Positions 31,073 through 42,290 of a stretch of DNA of 42,290 bases are shown one piece after another (position 1 is the first letter of the stretch; every line of letters begins with the position of its first letter). The notes beneath the pieces were generated by a model that was not told the DNA's origin, searched no databases, and worked only from the letters and a program-made list of their open reading frames with translations. Where the stretch lies: the NCBI GenBank assembly GCA_947629025.1, contig CANRCC010000014.1:1-42290 (forward strand), given 5' to 3'. Source of the DNA: an uncultured Bacilli bacterium. GTDB lineage: Bacteria; Bacillota_I; Bacilli_A; RF39; UBA660. Made by a program: the position numbers and the translations under genes.

Positions 31073-33043
31073 TTATTCAGTTTCCTCTTTTTGTTTATTA
31101 ATAGCTTCTTCTAATTCTTCTTTATTCATTTTAGAATATCCTTTTATTCCTAGTTCTTTTGCTTCTTCTTTTAGTTCTTGTACTGTTTCTTTTTGATTAT
31201 CATCTTTCATATGACCATTTTCTACTAAATAATCTATTTGTTCTTTAGTTAATGTTTCATATTCAATTAATGAATTTGCTATTAAATCAAGTAAATCTTT
31301 ATTTTCTTTTAATATTTTTTTTGTAACTTCATATTGTTCTGATATTATTTTTCTTACCTCTTCATCTATTTCAAGTGCAACTGCATCAGAGAAATTCTTA
31401 CTCTTATTATAATCTCTTCCTAAGAATACACTAGATTCTTGATGTTCAAATTGTACTGGGCCAAGAGAACTCATACCATATTCAGTTACCATTGATCTTG
31501 CTATTTTTGTTGCTTTTTCAAAATCATTATGTGCTCCTGTAGTTATTTCATTAAATATTAATTCTTCTGCTACTCTACCACCTAATAATCCACTTATTGT
31601 TTCTAGCAATTCTTTCTTTGTAGACATATAAGTTTCTTCTTTTGGTAGCATTAAATTATAACCACCAGCAACTCCCCTTGGTACAATTGTAATCTTTTGT
31701 ACATCATTTGCACCATCTAATTTTATACCAATAACTGCATGACCTGCTTCGTGATAAGCAACTACTTTTTTCTCATGCTCAGTATATTTACGAGACTTTT
31801 TAGCTGGACCTGCAATTACTCTATCGTATGCTTCATCAAGTTCTGACATAGTTATTTCTTGCTTATTTCTTCTAACTGCTAATAATGCAGATTCATTAAG
31901 TAAATTTTCAAGATCTGCTCCACTAAAACCTACAGTTCTTTTTGCTAAATATTTGAAATTAACATCTTTTGCAAATTTCTTATCTTTTCCATGTACTTCT
32001 AATATTTCTTCTCTTCCTTTAATATCTGGAAGTGAAACTGTTATTTGTCTATCAAATCTTCCAGGTCTTAATAATGCTGGATCAAGAACATCTGGTCTAT
32101 TTGTAGCGGCAATAATTATTATACCTTCATTTCTACCAAATCCATCCATTTCAGTAAGTAATTGGTTTAATGTTTGTTCCCTTTCATCATGTCCTCCACC
32201 AACTCCTGCTCCTCTTTGTCTACCAACAGCATCTATTTCATCAATAAATATTAAACATGGCGCAGTTTGTTTTGCTTGTCTAAACATATCTCTAACACGA
32301 GATGCACCAATACCAACGTATAATTCTACAAAGTCTGAACCACTTATGAAATAAAATGGTGCATTTGCTTCTCCTGCTACTGCTTTTGCAAGTAATGTTT
32401 TACCTGTTCCTGGTTGACCTACAAGAAGTACTCCTTTTGGAATTCTTGCTCCCATTTGTGTAAATTTCTTAGGATTTTTTAAAAATTCTATTAATTCTTC
32501 TAATTCTTCTTTTTCTTCAGATAAACCTGCTACATCTTTAAATGTAACTTTATCCTTATCTTCTTGTAATTGTGCTCTACTCTTACCAAAATCTAATGAT
32601 TTATTATTACTACTTAATTGTTTACTTAAAATCCAAATTAAGCCTCCACCTATAATTAAATATGGTAATACAGTTACTATAAATGTTACAAATGTACCAG
32701 ATGATGGATCAGCTTTAAATGAATATTTGAATTTATCGTCACCTTTTAATTTTTCATTTGCTTCTTTTATTGTAGCTATTGTTTCATCACTTAATGGTGC
32801 GACTACATAATAGCTTTCTTTTTTACTATATCCTTCTAATCTACCTATAATATCATACGTATATCCTTTTGAATTAGGAGATACTTCTACTGTTTCTACT
32901 TTTTTCTGTTTTAAGGCAGTTTGGAATTCAGAATATGTTAATTTATGAACTTTACTTCCTGGTCCTACTAATAAACATACTACTAAAATAATAAATAATA
33001 GCGCTATATATGGACTAATATTTCTTTTCATATTTTTACTCAT
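31073..33043 (-). CDS. ftsH: ATP-dependent zinc metalloprotease FtsH
   Basis: Membrane-bound AAA+ protease. Membrane helices at about 7-25 (ISPYIALLFIILVVCLLVGPG) and 107-130 (FVTFIVTVLPYLIIGGGLIWIL). Walker A is GQPGTGKTLLAKA, Walker B is LIFIDEIDAVGRQRG, the second region of homology is TNRPDVLDPALLRPGRFDR, and the zinc motif is HEAGH. The acidic C-terminal tail (KEEAKELGIKGYSKMNKEEL) resembles a small SAP/Rho-N-like helical pair. ATG at 33043 follows GAGGAGG and overlaps the end of tilS by eight bases, so translation is coupled. Confidence 0.98.
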   Translation of the reverse strand: MSKNMKRNISPYIALLFIILVVCLLVGPGSKVHKLTYSEFQTALKQKKVETVEVSPNSKGYTYDIIGRLEGYSKKESYYVVAPLSDETIATIKEANEKLKGDDKFKYSFKADPSSGTFVTFIVTVLPYLIIGGGLIWILSKQLSSNNKSLDFGKSRAQLQEDKDKVTFKDVAGLSEEKEELEELIEFLKNPKKFTQMGARIPKGVLLVGQPGTGKTLLAKAVAGEANAPFYFISGSDFVELYVGIGASRVRDMFRQAKQTAPCLIFIDEIDAVGRQRGAGVGGGHDEREQTLNQLLTEMDGFGRNEGIIIIAATNRPDVLDPALLRPGRFDRQITVSLPDIKGREEILEVHGKDKKFAKDVNFKYLAKRTVGFSGADLENLLNESALLAVRRNKQEITMSELDEAYDRVIAGPAKKSRKYTEHEKKVVAYHEAGHAVIGIKLDGANDVQKITIVPRGVAGGYNLMLPKEETYMSTKKELLETISGLLGGRVAEELIFNEITTGAHNDFEKATKIARSMVTEYGMSSLGPVQFEHQESSVFLGRDYNKSKNFSDAVALEIDEEVRKIISEQYEVTKKILKENKDLLDLIANSLIEYETLTKEQIDYLVENGHMKDDNQKETVQELKEEAKELGIKGYSKMNKEELEEAINKQKEETE

Positions 33044-34373
33044 TGTTTTCCTCCTCATCAATATACCATAATATTATATCATAGTTTTTTGTTTTTAAAC
33101 TATCATATTTTGATTTTTTTACACCTGGTATCCATAATACTGTATCATTACTGTCAACAACTATTGGATAATTATCTCTTTTTCCCTTATTAATCTTTTC
33201 ATTTATAAAAATATCTTTTATTTTCTTTTTACCATTTAGTCCTAAAACTTCAATTGTATCTCCATTATTTCTATTTCTAACATATAAAGGTAACTTAATA
33301 GTAGAACTATCTAAATGACAAATATAATTGTTAGTTAGATTAGTATTATCTACTTTTTTTAATATACCATTTGGTAATATTATTTCATCATCTTTAATTT
33401 CTATTTTATAATTATCAATGCTTTTATTTTTTCCTATTTTCAAATAATTATAATCTTTAACTGCGCTTATATCTAATGGCAAATTAATTAATGAATTTGG
33501 TTTTTTACTGTTAATTAATTTTATTATTGATTCTATGTGTGAATCATTTATATAAACTATATCATTAGAATATATATCTTTTAATATCTTTTCTATTACT
33601 TTTTTTAATATAAAAATATCTGTTTTTTTTGCTAAAATAATATCTATCTTATCATTTTTATATAAATTATTATATGCTTTTATAACGCTATCATTTATAA
33701 AATTACAAACTTCATTTATATTATTACTAAATTTAATAAATTTATGATGTACATTTTTATTTTCCTTTTTAAGTAATGGTAACATTTGCAATCTATATCT
33801 ATTTCTTGTATACGCTATATCATAATTTGTTTTATCATCTCTATATTCAATATTATTATTTTTAGCATAATCAAGTATATCTGACTTTGATAAATATATA
33901 AGTGGTCTAAGTATTTTATAGTTATCTCTATTAGATATTAAACTAAATCCTTTATAACCCTCAAATGTTGACCCTCTTACTAATCTCATAAGTATTGTTT
34001 CTATTAAATCATCTCCATGATGGGCAGTTAATAAATACTGCGCATTATATTTATTTATTATACTTTCAAAATAACTATATCTTTTTTTTCTTGCTTCTGA
34101 TTCAAAATTTCCTGATTTATGTTTTTCAAAAATTGTACCTTCAAAAATAACATTATTATTTTTACAATAATTTTTTACAAAATCGTATTCTTCTATACTT
34201 TCTTCTCTAAAATTATGATTTATATGAGCACAAATTATTTTTATATCATGATTATTTCTATAATTAATTAGTAAATTTAATAAAGTCATTGAATCTACTC
34301 CACCTGATGTAGCACATACAATAGTATCACCTTTATTAAATTCTTTATCAAATATTTCAAATATTTCTTTCAT
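33036..34373 (-). CDS. tilS: tRNA(Ile)-lysidine synthetase
   Basis: Modifies C34 of tRNA-Ile(CAU) to lysidine so that it reads AUA, essential in an AT-rich genome. The PP-loop is ATSGGVDSMTLLN near residue 25; AHINHNFREESIEEYDFV and LLTAHHGDDLIETILMRL follow, then the C-terminal TilS domains (RNRNNGDTIEV, KKIKDIFINEKI). About 445 residues. The ATG nearest a well-spaced GAGGGA is chosen. tilS-ftsH coupling is common in Firmicutes. Confidence 0.97.
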   Translation of the reverse strand: MKEIFEIFDKEFNKGDTIVCATSGGVDSMTLLNLLINYRNNHDIKIICAHINHNFREESIEEYDFVKNYCKNNNVIFEGTIFEKHKSGNFESEARKKRYSYFESIINKYNAQYLLTAHHGDDLIETILMRLVRGSTFEGYKGFSLISNRDNYKILRPLIYLSKSDILDYAKNNNIEYRDDKTNYDIAYTRNRYRLQMLPLLKKENKNVHHKFIKFSNNINEVCNFINDSVIKAYNNLYKNDKIDIILAKKTDIFILKKVIEKILKDIYSNDIVYINDSHIESIIKLINSKKPNSLINLPLDISAVKDYNYLKIGKNKSIDNYKIEIKDDEIILPNGILKKVDNTNLTNNYICHLDSSTIKLPLYVRNRNNGDTIEVLGLNGKKKIKDIFINEKINKGKRDNYPIVVDSNDTVLWIPGVKKSKYDSLKTKNYDIILWYIDEEENNE

Positions 34374-34424
34374 ATAAATCATTCCCTCGGCACATATTAT
34401 ATCACAAACATTTATATATATAAA

Positions 34425-34452
34425 TAAAAAAAGAAAACTTAAACAGTTTTCT
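34425..34452 (-). terminator. Terminator of the zinc-ribbon membrane protein
   Basis: Minus strand AGAAAAC-tgtttaa-GTTTTCT followed by seven T. It lies just after the stop at 34458 and before tilS. Confidence 0.8.
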
Positions 34453-34457
34453 AATAA

Positions 34458-34763
34458 TTATATTGTTGATGCTAATGCTGCAAAAAATATAAAGAAGAAA
34501 AATACAACACTTAATATTCCTAGTATTACACTAGCTAATGCACCTATTCCTGCAGCCTTTGAATCTTTTGGTCTATCTGTCTTCCATACTAAGTATAAAA
34601 TAAGTCCTACCATTGGAATAAAAAATCCAAGTATTCCCCAACCAATTGATGTTCCTGAATCTTCTTGCATTTCAACTGTTGATACCTCTTTTATAGAATT
34701 ACCACATTCTGGACAAAATTCTGAATTTTTAGGTATTTTAGCACCACATTTTGAACAAAACAT
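34458..34763 (-). CDS. Zinc-ribbon membrane protein
   Basis: A protein of 101 residues. The N-terminal zinc ribbon is CSKCGAKIPKNSEFCPECG (two CxxC pairs). A short linker and two membrane helices follow (GWGILGFFIPMVGLILYLVW and IGALASVILGILSVVFFFFIFF). Such proteins are widespread and uncharacterised. It has its own ribosome site (GGAGG) and terminator, between rpoC and tilS. Confidence 0.85.
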   Translation of the reverse strand: MFCSKCGAKIPKNSEFCPECGNSIKEVSTVEMQEDSGTSIGWGILGFFIPMVGLILYLVWKTDRPKDSKAAGIGALASVILGILSVVFFFFIFFAALASTI

Positions 34764-34828
34764 ATTAATACCTCCTTGTTAAGTATATTATATCATCTGA
34801 ATTTTTATATTTCAATATATTTTTAAGT

Positions 34829-34855
34829 TAAAAACGATACACTAAAATGTATCGT
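34829..34855 (-). terminator. Terminator of rpoBC
   Basis: Minus strand ACGATACA-ttttag-TGTATCGT, a perfect 8 bp stem, followed by TTTTTAAC. It lies directly after the rpoC stop. Confidence 0.85.
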
Positions 34856-34860
34856 CTTTA

Positions 34861-37800
34861 TTATAGAAATTCTTCTTCTAATATATCTAATGGTTGTTCA
34901 TCAAAGAATTCTTTTTCTAAAGTAAATTCTGTTCTAGCATATTTTCTAACACCAGTTCCTGCAGGTATTAATTTACCAATAATAACGTTTTCTTTTAATC
35001 CTTCAAGTTTATCTACTTTACCCTTAATTGCTGCATCAGTAAGAATTCTTGTAGTTTCTTGGAATGATGCGGCTGATAAGAATGAGTCAGTTTCAAGAGA
35101 AGCCTTTGTAATACCAAGCATAAGTGGTCTTGCAGTTGCAGGTTTCTTTCCTTGAAGAATAACTTTTTTATTTTCTTCAGTAAATTTATGTAATGATACT
35201 ACTTTACCAACAAGTAAATTAGTATCTCCAGCATCTACTATTCTCATTCGTGCGATCATCTTACGAACAATTATTTCAATATGTTTATCAGCTATATCAA
35301 CACCTTGAGAACGATATACTTTTTGAACTTCTTCTACTATATAATTTTGAACTGTTATTGGATCTGTTACAGCAAGTAATTCTTTTGGATTTATAGAACC
35401 CTCATTTAATTTATCTCCTGCTTTTACTTCATCTCCAACTTCAACTCTTAATTTTACACCATAGTTAGTAGTTTGTTCTCTAGTTTCCTTATCGTTAGTT
35501 ATACTAATCTTATATTTACCATTTTGATTTTCTATATTTGTTATTTTACCATTAATTTCAGCAACACTAGCTTTAACTTTTGGATTTCTTGCCTCAAATA
35601 ATTCTTCAACACGAGGAAGACCTTGAGTTATATCATCTCCACCAGCAACTCCACCTGTATGGAATGTACGCATTGTTAATTGTGTACCAGGTTCACCAAT
35701 TGATTGTGCAGCCATAATACCAACTGCTTCACCAATTTCTGTTGGATTAGATGTTGCAAGATTACGTCCATAACATTTTTGACATACACCATTTTCTGTT
35801 TTACAAGTAAGTGTTGTTCTAATTTCAACAGCAGTTATTCCTGCTTTTTCTATTTTATCTGCAATTTGTTCAGTAATTAATTCATTTTTATCAACTATAA
35901 CTTCTTTTGTTTCTGGATTAATAACTTTCTTATTTGTATATCTTCCAATTATTCTTTCAGATAATGATTCAATTATACTTCCATCTTTTTCATTTACAAA
36001 TGCTTCTACTAATACACCTTGTATTGTACCACAATCTTCTTCTTTAACAATTACATCTTGAACTACGTCAACAAGACGTCTTGTTAAGTAACCAGAGTTT
36101 GCAGTTTTAAGTGCTGTATCTGCACTACCTTTACGTGCACTATGTGTAGATAAGAAGTATTCAGACACAGAAAGACCTTCTTTAAAGTTAGAGAATATAG
36201 GAATTTCAATAGTTTGACCATTTGGTCTTGCCATTAATCCACGCATACCTGCTAACTGTCTAAATTGTTCAATACTACCACGAGCACCTGAATTCATCAT
36301 TATAAATATTGGATTTTCTTTATTTTCTTTAGATATTTCATTTAGTTCTTTCTTTATTTGATCAGTAGCATTACTCCATACTTCAAGAACTTTTTCATAT
36401 CTTTCTTCTTCAGTTATTAAACCTCTGTTATATTGTTTACCAATTTTTTCTACTTTTTGTCTTCCTTCTGCAATTATTGCTTCTTTATTGTCACTTGTTA
36501 CAACATCAAATGCTGACATTGTTATACCTGATTGTGTTGAATATTTAAATCCTAAATCTTTTAGTTTATCAAGCATTATTGATGTTTCTGATGTTTTATA
36601 TCTTTTAAATACTTGTGCAATTATATTTTGAAGACCTTTTTTACCAATTGGTTCATTTAATGGTAATTTGCTTATAAATTCTGGAATATTTTCTCCTCTT
36701 GGTATAAAGAACTTACTAGGAGTTATTCTATCAATATTTTCTTTACTACCCTCATTAATATATTGATAAGCATCTGGTAATACTTCATTAAATTTAATTT
36801 TACCAACAGTAGTAACTAAATATTTATCTTTTTGAGAATCCATAAATACTTTATACTTAAATGAATTAACTGGTATTGCAATTCTTGTATGTAAATCTAT
36901 TTCACGTCTTTCATAAGCCATTAATGCTTCATTAGTATTTTTAAATACTCTTCCCTCTTCATCTGATTGTTTTTCCATTGTTAGGTAATAATTACCAAGT
37001 ACCATATCTTGTGATGGTGTAACGATTGGTTTTCCATCAGATGGTTTAAGTATGTTATTTGCACCTAACATTAGAATTTTTGCTTCTGCTTGTGCTTCTT
37101 CTGAAAGTGGAACATGCACAGCCATTTGGTCACCATCAAAGTCTGCATTAAATGCTGGACATACTAGAGGGTGAAGTCTAATAGCTTTTCCATCTATTAA
37201 TTTAGGTTCAAATGCTTGAATACCAAGTCTATGAAGAGTTGGTGCACGGTTTAATAATACTGGATGTTCTTTAATAACTTCTTCTACAATATCCCATACT
37301 CTATCATCTTGATTTTCAATCATTTTTTTAGCAGATTTAATATTGTGAACTATTTCTTTTTCAACAAGACCACGTATAACATGTGGTTTAAATAGTTCTA
37401 ATGCCATTTCTTTTGGTATACCACATTGATACATTTTAAGTGATGGTCCAACTACTATAACTGAACGACCAGAATAATCAACACGTTTACCTAATAAGTT
37501 TTGTCTAAATCTACCTTGCTTACCCTTAAGCATACTACTTAATGATTTTAATGCTCTATTTGATGGTCCTGTTACGTTTCTACCACGACGACCATTATCA
37601 AATAATGCATCAACTGCTTCTTGAAGCATACGTTTTTCATTTTGAACTATTATTGATGGAGCACCTAACTCAAGTAATTTTTTCAAACGGTTATTACGAT
37701 TAATAACACGTCTATATAAATCATTTAAGTCAGATGTTGCAAATCTTCCACCATCTAATTGAATCATTGGTCTAAGATCTGGTGGTATTACAGGAATACA

Positions 37801-38484
37801 ATCAAGTATCATCCACTCTGGTCTATTACCTGATTCTCTAAATGAATCTAATATTTCAAGTCTCTTTAGTAATCTTACTCTCTTTTGTTCTTGAGCACCT
37901 TCTAATTCTTTTTGAATTTCTTCTATTTCTTTATCTAGGTCAACTTCTTGAAGTAGTTTTTTAATTGCTTCTGCACCCATTCCTACTTCAAATCCATCTC
38001 CATATTTTTCATAGTATATTCTGTATTCTTTATCAGATAATGTTTGCTTTTTCTCTAAAGGAGCATTACCTGGATTAATAACTACATAACTTACGAAATA
38101 TAATACTTCTTCTAGATCTCTTGGAGACATATCAAGTGTAAGTCCTATACGAGATGGAACCCCTTTAAAGAACCATATATGAGATACTGGAGTAGCAAGT
38201 TCTATATGTCCCATACGTTCACGACGTACTTTTGACTTAGTAACTTCAACACCACATCTATCACATATTATATCTTTGTATCTTAATCTTTTATATTTAC
38301 CGCATGAACATTCATAATCTCTTGTTGGTCCAAATATTTTTTCGCAAAATAATCCATCTCTTTCAGGTTTTAATGTACGATAATTTATTGTTTCTGGTTT
38401 TTTTACTTCACCATATGACCATTCACGAATCTTTTCAGGAGAAGCTATAGATATTTTTAATCCATCAAATCTACTTGCATCCAT
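34861..38484 (-). CDS. rpoC: DNA-directed RNA polymerase subunit beta'
   Basis: Catalytic subunit. N-terminal zinc site [20 protein letters not shown], active-site Mg motif NADFDGDQM near residue 450, bridge helix and trigger loop ([36 protein letters not shown]), and a second zinc cluster ([16 protein letters not shown]). 1207 residues. The start overlaps the rpoB stop (TAATG). Confidence 0.99.
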   Translation of the reverse strand: MDASRFDGLKISIASPEKIREWSYGEVKKPETINYRTLKPERDGLFCEKIFGPTRDYECSCGKYKRLRYKDIICDRCGVEVTKSKVRRERMGHIELATPVSHIWFFKGVPSRIGLTLDMSPRDLEEVLYFVSYVVINPGNAPLEKKQTLSDKEYRIYYEKYGDGFEVGMGAEAIKKLLQEVDLDKEIEEIQKELEGAQEQKRVRLLKRLEILDSFRESGNRPEWMILDCIPVIPPDLRPMIQLDGGRFATSDLNDLYRRVINRNNRLKKLLELGAPSIIVQNEKRMLQEAVDALFDNGRRGRNVTGPSNRALKSLSSMLKGKQGRFRQNLLGKRVDYSGRSVIVVGPSLKMYQCGIPKEMALELFKPHVIRGLVEKEIVHNIKSAKKMIENQDDRVWDIVEEVIKEHPVLLNRAPTLHRLGIQAFEPKLIDGKAIRLHPLVCPAFNADFDGDQMAVHVPLSEEAQAEAKILMLGANNILKPSDGKPIVTPSQDMVLGNYYLTMEKQSDEEGRVFKNTNEALMAYERREIDLHTRIAIPVNSFKYKVFMDSQKDKYLVTTVGKIKFNEVLPDAYQYINEGSKENIDRITPSKFFIPRGENIPEFISKLPLNEPIGKKGLQNIIAQVFKRYKTSETSIMLDKLKDLGFKYSTQSGITMSAFDVVTSDNKEAIIAEGRQKVEKIGKQYNRGLITEEERYEKVLEVWSNATDQIKKELNEISKENKENPIFIMMNSGARGSIEQFRQLAGMRGLMARPNGQTIEIPIFSNFKEGLSVSEYFLSTHSARKGSADTALKTANSGYLTRRLVDVVQDVIVKEEDCGTIQGVLVEAFVNEKDGSIIESLSERIIGRYTNKKVINPETKEVIVDKNELITEQIADKIEKAGITAVEIRTTLTCKTENGVCQKCYGRNLATSNPTEIGEAVGIMAAQSIGEPGTQLTMRTFHTGGVAGGDDITQGLPRVEELFEARNPKVKASVAEINGKITNIENQNGKYKISITNDKETREQTTNYGVKLRVEVGDEVKAGDKLNEGSINPKELLAVTDPITVQNYIVEEVQKVYRSQGVDIADKHIEIIVRKMIARMRIVDAGDTNLLVGKVVSLHKFTEENKKVILQGKKPATARPLMLGITKASLETDSFLSAASFQETTRILTDAAIKGKVDKLEGLKENVIIGKLIPAGTGVRKYARTEFTLEKEFFDEQPLDILEEEFL

Positions 38485-41400
38485 TATTCTTCATCCCCCT
38501 CTTCATCAGATTCTTCTATATCAGAATTAAATTCTTCTTTTTCTTCTTCACTTTCTTCTGGTGCTTCTAATACATCATCTAAATTAGTTTTCTTTATATC
38601 TTTTATTTCTATTTCATCTATAGATAAAGCATTATTTTCTCTTGTCTCTTCTAGCTCTAGTTCCGTTATTCCTATTTCTTTTCCATCTTCATCAATCATA
38701 GAAACATCTAATCCTAATGCTTGGAATTCTTTAACTAATACTCTAAAGCTTTCTGGAACTCCTATTTGATCAATTCTATTTCCTTTTACTATTGCTTCAT
38801 ATACTTTAACTCTTCCTATAACATCATCAGATTTTACAGTTAAGATTTCTTGTAAGATATTTGCTGCACCATAAGCTTCTAGTGCCCAAACTTCCATTTC
38901 ACCAAATCTTTGTCCACCAAATTGAGCTTTACCACCAAGTGGTTGTTGTGTAACTAATGAATATGGTCCTGTTGATCTTGCATGTAATTTATCATCAACC
39001 ATGTGATCTAGTTTAATCATATACATTACACCAACACTGACTCTATTATCAAATGGTTCTCCAGTTCTACCATCATATAAAACAGTTTTACCATCAGGAT
39101 CCATCCCTGCTTCTTTCATAAGCTCTTCTATATCGCTCATCTTAGCACCATCAAATACTGGTGTTGCACAATATAAACCTAATTTCTTAGCAGCCATACC
39201 TAAATGAAGTTCTAGTACTTGACCTAAATTCATACGAGATGGAACACCAAGTGGGTTAAGCATTATATCAACTGGTCTACCATCTGGTAAATAAGGCATA
39301 TCTTCTTGTGGTAATACTAATGATACAACACCTTTATTTCCATGACGACCTGCCATCTTATCTCCTACTTGTATTTTTCTCTTTTGAACTATATATACTC
39401 TTATTTCTTTTGATACTCCGCTTGCTAACTCATCATTGTCTTTCTTTGTATAAACTTTTATATCATGAACAATACCATCTCCACCATGTGGAACACGAAG
39501 AGATGTGTCACGAACTTCTCTTGTTTTTTCACCAAAGATAGCATGTAATAATTTTTCTTCAGATGTAAGTTCTACCATTCCTTTTGGAGTAACTTTTCCA
39601 ACTAATATATCATTTTCATGTACTTCTGTACCTATTCTTACAATACCATCAGCATCTAGATTTTTTCTTGCTTCTTCTGATACGTTAGGAATATCACGAG
39701 TTATTTCTTCAGGTCCAAGTTTTGTATCTCTACATTGAATTGAATAACTTTCTATATGTACTGATGTGTATACATCTTCTTTAACTAATCTCTCATTTAA
39801 TATAACAGCATCTTCATAGTTATATCCATTATATGTCATGAATGCAACTACTAAATTCTTACCAAGTGCAAGTTCTCCTTTATCAGTACTTGGTCCATCT
39901 GCTATTATCATATCTTTTTTAACTTTATCTCCAGCTTTTACAATTGGTCTTTGATGATAACAAGTTGCACCATTTGATCCTTCAAAATTCATTAATGTAT
40001 ATACATCTTGTCCACCTTTAGTTTTAACAATTATTTTCTTACCATCTGCATAGTCTACTACACCATCAGCTTTAGCAACAACTGTTGCACCACTATCTCT
40101 TGCAGCTACGTATTCTACACCTGTACCAACATATGGAGCTTCTGTTTTTAAAAGTGGTAATGCTTGACGTTGCATGTTTGCACCCATTAGTGCACGAGTT
40201 GCATCATCATGGTCAAGGAAAGGAATACAAGATGCAGTAACTGATATTATTTGTTGTGGTGATACATCTATATAATTAACCTCATTTGTTTTAGCTAAAA
40301 TATTTTCACCACGGAATCTTGCTGGTACTTCTTCATCTGTAATTTTATTTTTTTCCATTCCAACTGTTGCTTGAGCAATTACATAATCAAGCTCTTCATC
40401 TGCTGTTAAATAATCTACTTGGTCTAATAATTTACCATCTTTTACTTGTCTATATGGAGTCATTATAAATCCATATTCATTTACTTTTGCATAACTTGCT
40501 AATGATGTTATAAGTCCTATATTTGCACCTTCTGGTGATTCAATTGGACATATTCTACCATAGTGTGATTCATTAACATCACGAACTTCCATAGCAGCTC
40601 TATCACGTGAAAGACCACCTGGTCCAAGAGCAGATAAACGTCTTTTATTTGTAAGTTCAGATACTGGATTAATTTGATCCATAAATTGTGATAACTGACT
40701 GCTACCAAAGAATTCTTTTATAACAGCTGTTATTGGTCTTATATTAATTAAGGCTTTTGGAGTTGCTTCTGTCTCATCTAATGTTGTCATTCTTTCTCTT
40801 ATAACTTTCTCCATTCTAGTTACACCTATTCTAAATTGATTTTGAATAAGTTCACCAACTTGTTTAACACGACGATTTGATAAATGATCTATTTCATCAA
40901 TGCTACCAATACCTTGTAATAAATTTAAGTAATAAGAAACTGATGCATAAATATCAGATATTGTTAATCTTTTAGCATCTATCGATGGATCATTACCTAT
41001 TATATTTATTATTTTATCTTGATTATTAGGTGCATATACTTTAATAATTTGAACCTTATCATATGTATCAAGATCTTCATTAATTAATACTTGTTTTAAA
41101 TTTAAACCATTCTTAAGTAGAGGTTTTAATTCATTTAATACCTCTCTTGTAACAACAGTTCCTTTTTTATATTTAATTTTATTATCTACTTTTATATCTT
41201 CAGCAAGTGTTTGTCCAAATATACGATCACAAACATCTAGTTTTTTATTGAATTTATATCTACCTACTTTAGATAAATCATATCTAAATGCATCAAAAAA
41301 TCTAGTGATTAATTGATTTTTCGCACTATCAAGTGTTGCTGGTTCACCTGGTTTTAATTTTTCATATATTTCTATTAATGCTTCATCTGTATTTGATGTT

Positions 41401-42074
41401 GAATCTTTTTCTATAGTATTTAAAAGATATTCATCTTCACCAAATAAGTTTGTCATATCTTCATTACTTGATAATCCAAATGCACGTAAAAACGTAGCCA
41501 TAGTTACTTTTCTATTTCTATCAATTCTTACGTCTACACAATCTTTGCTATTTAACTTATATTCAAGCCAAGTTCCTCTATTAGGTATTATTTGTGATGT
41601 AAAAATATTTCTTCCATTTTTATCCATTTCTACACCATAATAAACACTAGGAGAACGAACTAATTGAGATACAATAACTCTTTCAGCACCATTTATTATA
41701 AATGTACCACTATCAGTCATAAGTGGCATATCACCGAAAAATAACTCTTGTTCTTTTACTTCACCTGTCTCATTATTAAATAGACGAGCTTGAACTTTTA
41801 AAGGAGCAGCATAAGTAGTTTTTCTTTCTTTGCATTCTTTAATAGTTAGTCTTGGTTCATCAAATGAATAATCATCTATAGTTATTGATAACGTACCAGC
41901 AGGATTATCAACAGGAAATAATTCATCGATAACCTCTCTTATCCCTTCCGTAATAAATTTTTGATAAGAATCTTTTTGTATTTCTAATAATCCCTTTAAT
42001 TCTAAAGAATTATCAACTCTTGAGAAGTCTATTCTTTCACGATCTTTACATACTTTTTTGATCTTATAAGCCAC
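38484..42074 (-). CDS. rpoB: DNA-directed RNA polymerase subunit beta
   Basis: The GTG at 42074 ([17 protein letters not shown]) is preferred because AGGGGTG stands six bases upstream. The rifampicin region near residues 460-500 reads [18 protein letters not shown] then [19 protein letters not shown]. Ser531 and Asp516 equivalents are present, but the His526 equivalent is Asn, as in naturally resistant Mollicutes. The catalytic C-terminal part ([18 protein letters not shown]-like [18 protein letters not shown]) is normal. The tail is very acidic ([13 protein letters not shown]...). About 1196 residues. It is co-transcribed with rpoC. Confidence 0.99.
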   Translation of the reverse strand: MAYKIKKVCKDRERIDFSRVDNSLELKGLLEIQKDSYQKFITEGIREVIDELFPVDNPAGTLSITIDDYSFDEPRLTIKECKERKTTYAAPLKVQARLFNNETGEVKEQELFFGDMPLMTDSGTFIINGAERVIVSQLVRSPSVYYGVEMDKNGRNIFTSQIIPNRGTWLEYKLNSKDCVDVRIDRNRKVTMATFLRAFGLSSNEDMTNLFGEDEYLLNTIEKDSTSNTDEALIEIYEKLKPGEPATLDSAKNQLITRFFDAFRYDLSKVGRYKFNKKLDVCDRIFGQTLAEDIKVDNKIKYKKGTVVTREVLNELKPLLKNGLNLKQVLINEDLDTYDKVQIIKVYAPNNQDKIINIIGNDPSIDAKRLTISDIYASVSYYLNLLQGIGSIDEIDHLSNRRVKQVGELIQNQFRIGVTRMEKVIRERMTTLDETEATPKALINIRPITAVIKEFFGSSQLSQFMDQINPVSELTNKRRLSALGPGGLSRDRAAMEVRDVNESHYGRICPIESPEGANIGLITSLASYAKVNEYGFIMTPYRQVKDGKLLDQVDYLTADEELDYVIAQATVGMEKNKITDEEVPARFRGENILAKTNEVNYIDVSPQQIISVTASCIPFLDHDDATRALMGANMQRQALPLLKTEAPYVGTGVEYVAARDSGATVVAKADGVVDYADGKKIIVKTKGGQDVYTLMNFEGSNGATCYHQRPIVKAGDKVKKDMIIADGPSTDKGELALGKNLVVAFMTYNGYNYEDAVILNERLVKEDVYTSVHIESYSIQCRDTKLGPEEITRDIPNVSEEARKNLDADGIVRIGTEVHENDILVGKVTPKGMVELTSEEKLLHAIFGEKTREVRDTSLRVPHGGDGIVHDIKVYTKKDNDELASGVSKEIRVYIVQKRKIQVGDKMAGRHGNKGVVSLVLPQEDMPYLPDGRPVDIMLNPLGVPSRMNLGQVLELHLGMAAKKLGLYCATPVFDGAKMSDIEELMKEAGMDPDGKTVLYDGRTGEPFDNRVSVGVMYMIKLDHMVDDKLHARSTGPYSLVTQQPLGGKAQFGGQRFGEMEVWALEAYGAANILQEILTVKSDDVIGRVKVYEAIVKGNRIDQIGVPESFRVLVKEFQALGLDVSMIDEDGKEIGITELELEETRENNALSIDEIEIKDIKKTNLDDVLEAPEESEEEKEEFNSDIEESDEEGDEE

Positions 42075-42092
42075 GCGCTTCACCCCTAACAA

Positions 42093-42149
42093 TAATATTC
42101 AAAGAACATGTTTCAATATCTAAAAAAAGAAACATAGTACCAATTTAAA
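42093..42149 (-). promoter_or_regulatory. rpoB leader with hairpin
   Basis: Between promoter and rpoB the leader contains ATGTTTC and GAAACAT arms (7 bp, 14-base loop, about 42108-42135). It might affect rpoBC expression, but no known leader motif is recognised. Confidence 0.3.
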
Positions 42150-42178
42150 ATGTTAGCAGAAAATAATTTAATTGTCAA
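42150..42178 (-). promoter_or_regulatory. rpoBC promoter
   Basis: Minus strand TTGACA (complement of 42173-42178), a 17-base spacer and TAACAT (complement of 42150-42155). It has a consensus -35 and lies about 80 bases before the rpoB start. Confidence 0.85.
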
Positions 42179-42221
42179 TGATTTTTACAAAAAAAACCAA
42201 AATATTTATTTTGTGTAATTT

Positions 42222-42250
42222 AAAAAATGAAGTGCACAGAAGTTGTGCAG
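42222..42250 (-). terminator. Terminator of an upstream gene beyond the window
   Basis: Minus strand TGCACA-acttc-TGTGCA stem followed by CTTCATTTTTT. In most bacteria rplL precedes rpoB, so this is probably the end of rplJL, but that gene is outside the window. Confidence 0.65.
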
Positions 42251-42290
42251 TAAATTTTATAATCATATATAATATCTTTTAAGCAATTTA

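Noticed and set aside
34861-42074. Mycoplasma genetic code (TGA as Trp)
   Set aside because: The large core genes are open under the standard code and use TGG for tryptophan, so code 11 applies.

Overview
The window is strongly AT-rich and uses the standard bacterial code: long housekeeping frames (rpoB, rpoC, ftsH, rnr) are intact with TGG tryptophan codons, and nearly all stops are TAA. The gene orders secG-rnr-smpB-ssrA, rpsL-rpsG-fusA-tuf, rpoB-rpoC and tilS-ftsH, the Shine-Dalgarno sequences of the AGGAGG type, an anaerobic ribonucleotide reductase and peptidoglycan enzymes (D,D-carboxypeptidase, FemAB-type transferase) point to an anaerobic, walled, low-GC member of the Bacillota/Bacilli, probably an uncultured gut lineage close to the Mollicutes-like orders. 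RpoB carries Asn where most bacteria have His526 of the rifampicin pocket, as in Mollicutes. The species assignment is inference.

Left part (1-8.2 kb): a membrane-anchored acidic protein, nrdG and nrdD, a divergent Crp/Fnr-type regulator whose probable operator sits between it and nrdD, a membrane protein, a DacA-type carboxypeptidase, a small unknown gene, and two decayed genes (a frameshifted UV-damage endonuclease and a truncated, frameshifted ABC ATPase).

Middle part (8.2-18.97 kb): an accessory stretch of mostly single genes, all on the minus strand (HD hydrolase, HAD phosphatase, DHH phosphoesterase, divergent peptide deformylase, nucleotidyltransferase-like, P-loop kinase, HIT-like, several unknowns). 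The genes are separated by related 110-190 bp spacers. These spacers are modular. The part after each gene resembles the T-arm and CCA end of the adjacent tmRNA gene. It is followed by a short trailer also found after ssrA, then by one of several interchangeable promoter modules. I read this as a cassette array built next to, or out of, the ssrA 3' end. It resembles an integron array in layout, but no integrase and no attC signature is visible. Inside it lies a candidate type I toxin-antitoxin locus: a 27-residue hydrophobic peptide opposed by a convergent structured RNA, with a dead second copy beside ssrA and a solitary RNA-like copy near 10.4 kb.

Right part (18.97-42.3 kb): conserved core. 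It holds ssrA and smpB, rnr, secG, a cation/Ca2+ exchanger, eno, a FemAB-type transferase (the only plus-strand core gene here), a P-loop kinase, tuf, fusA, rpsG, rpsL, ftsH, tilS, a zinc-ribbon membrane protein, rpoC and rpoB. Clear promoters lie ahead of rpsL, tuf and rpoB, and clear terminators follow tuf, rpoC and the zinc-ribbon gene.
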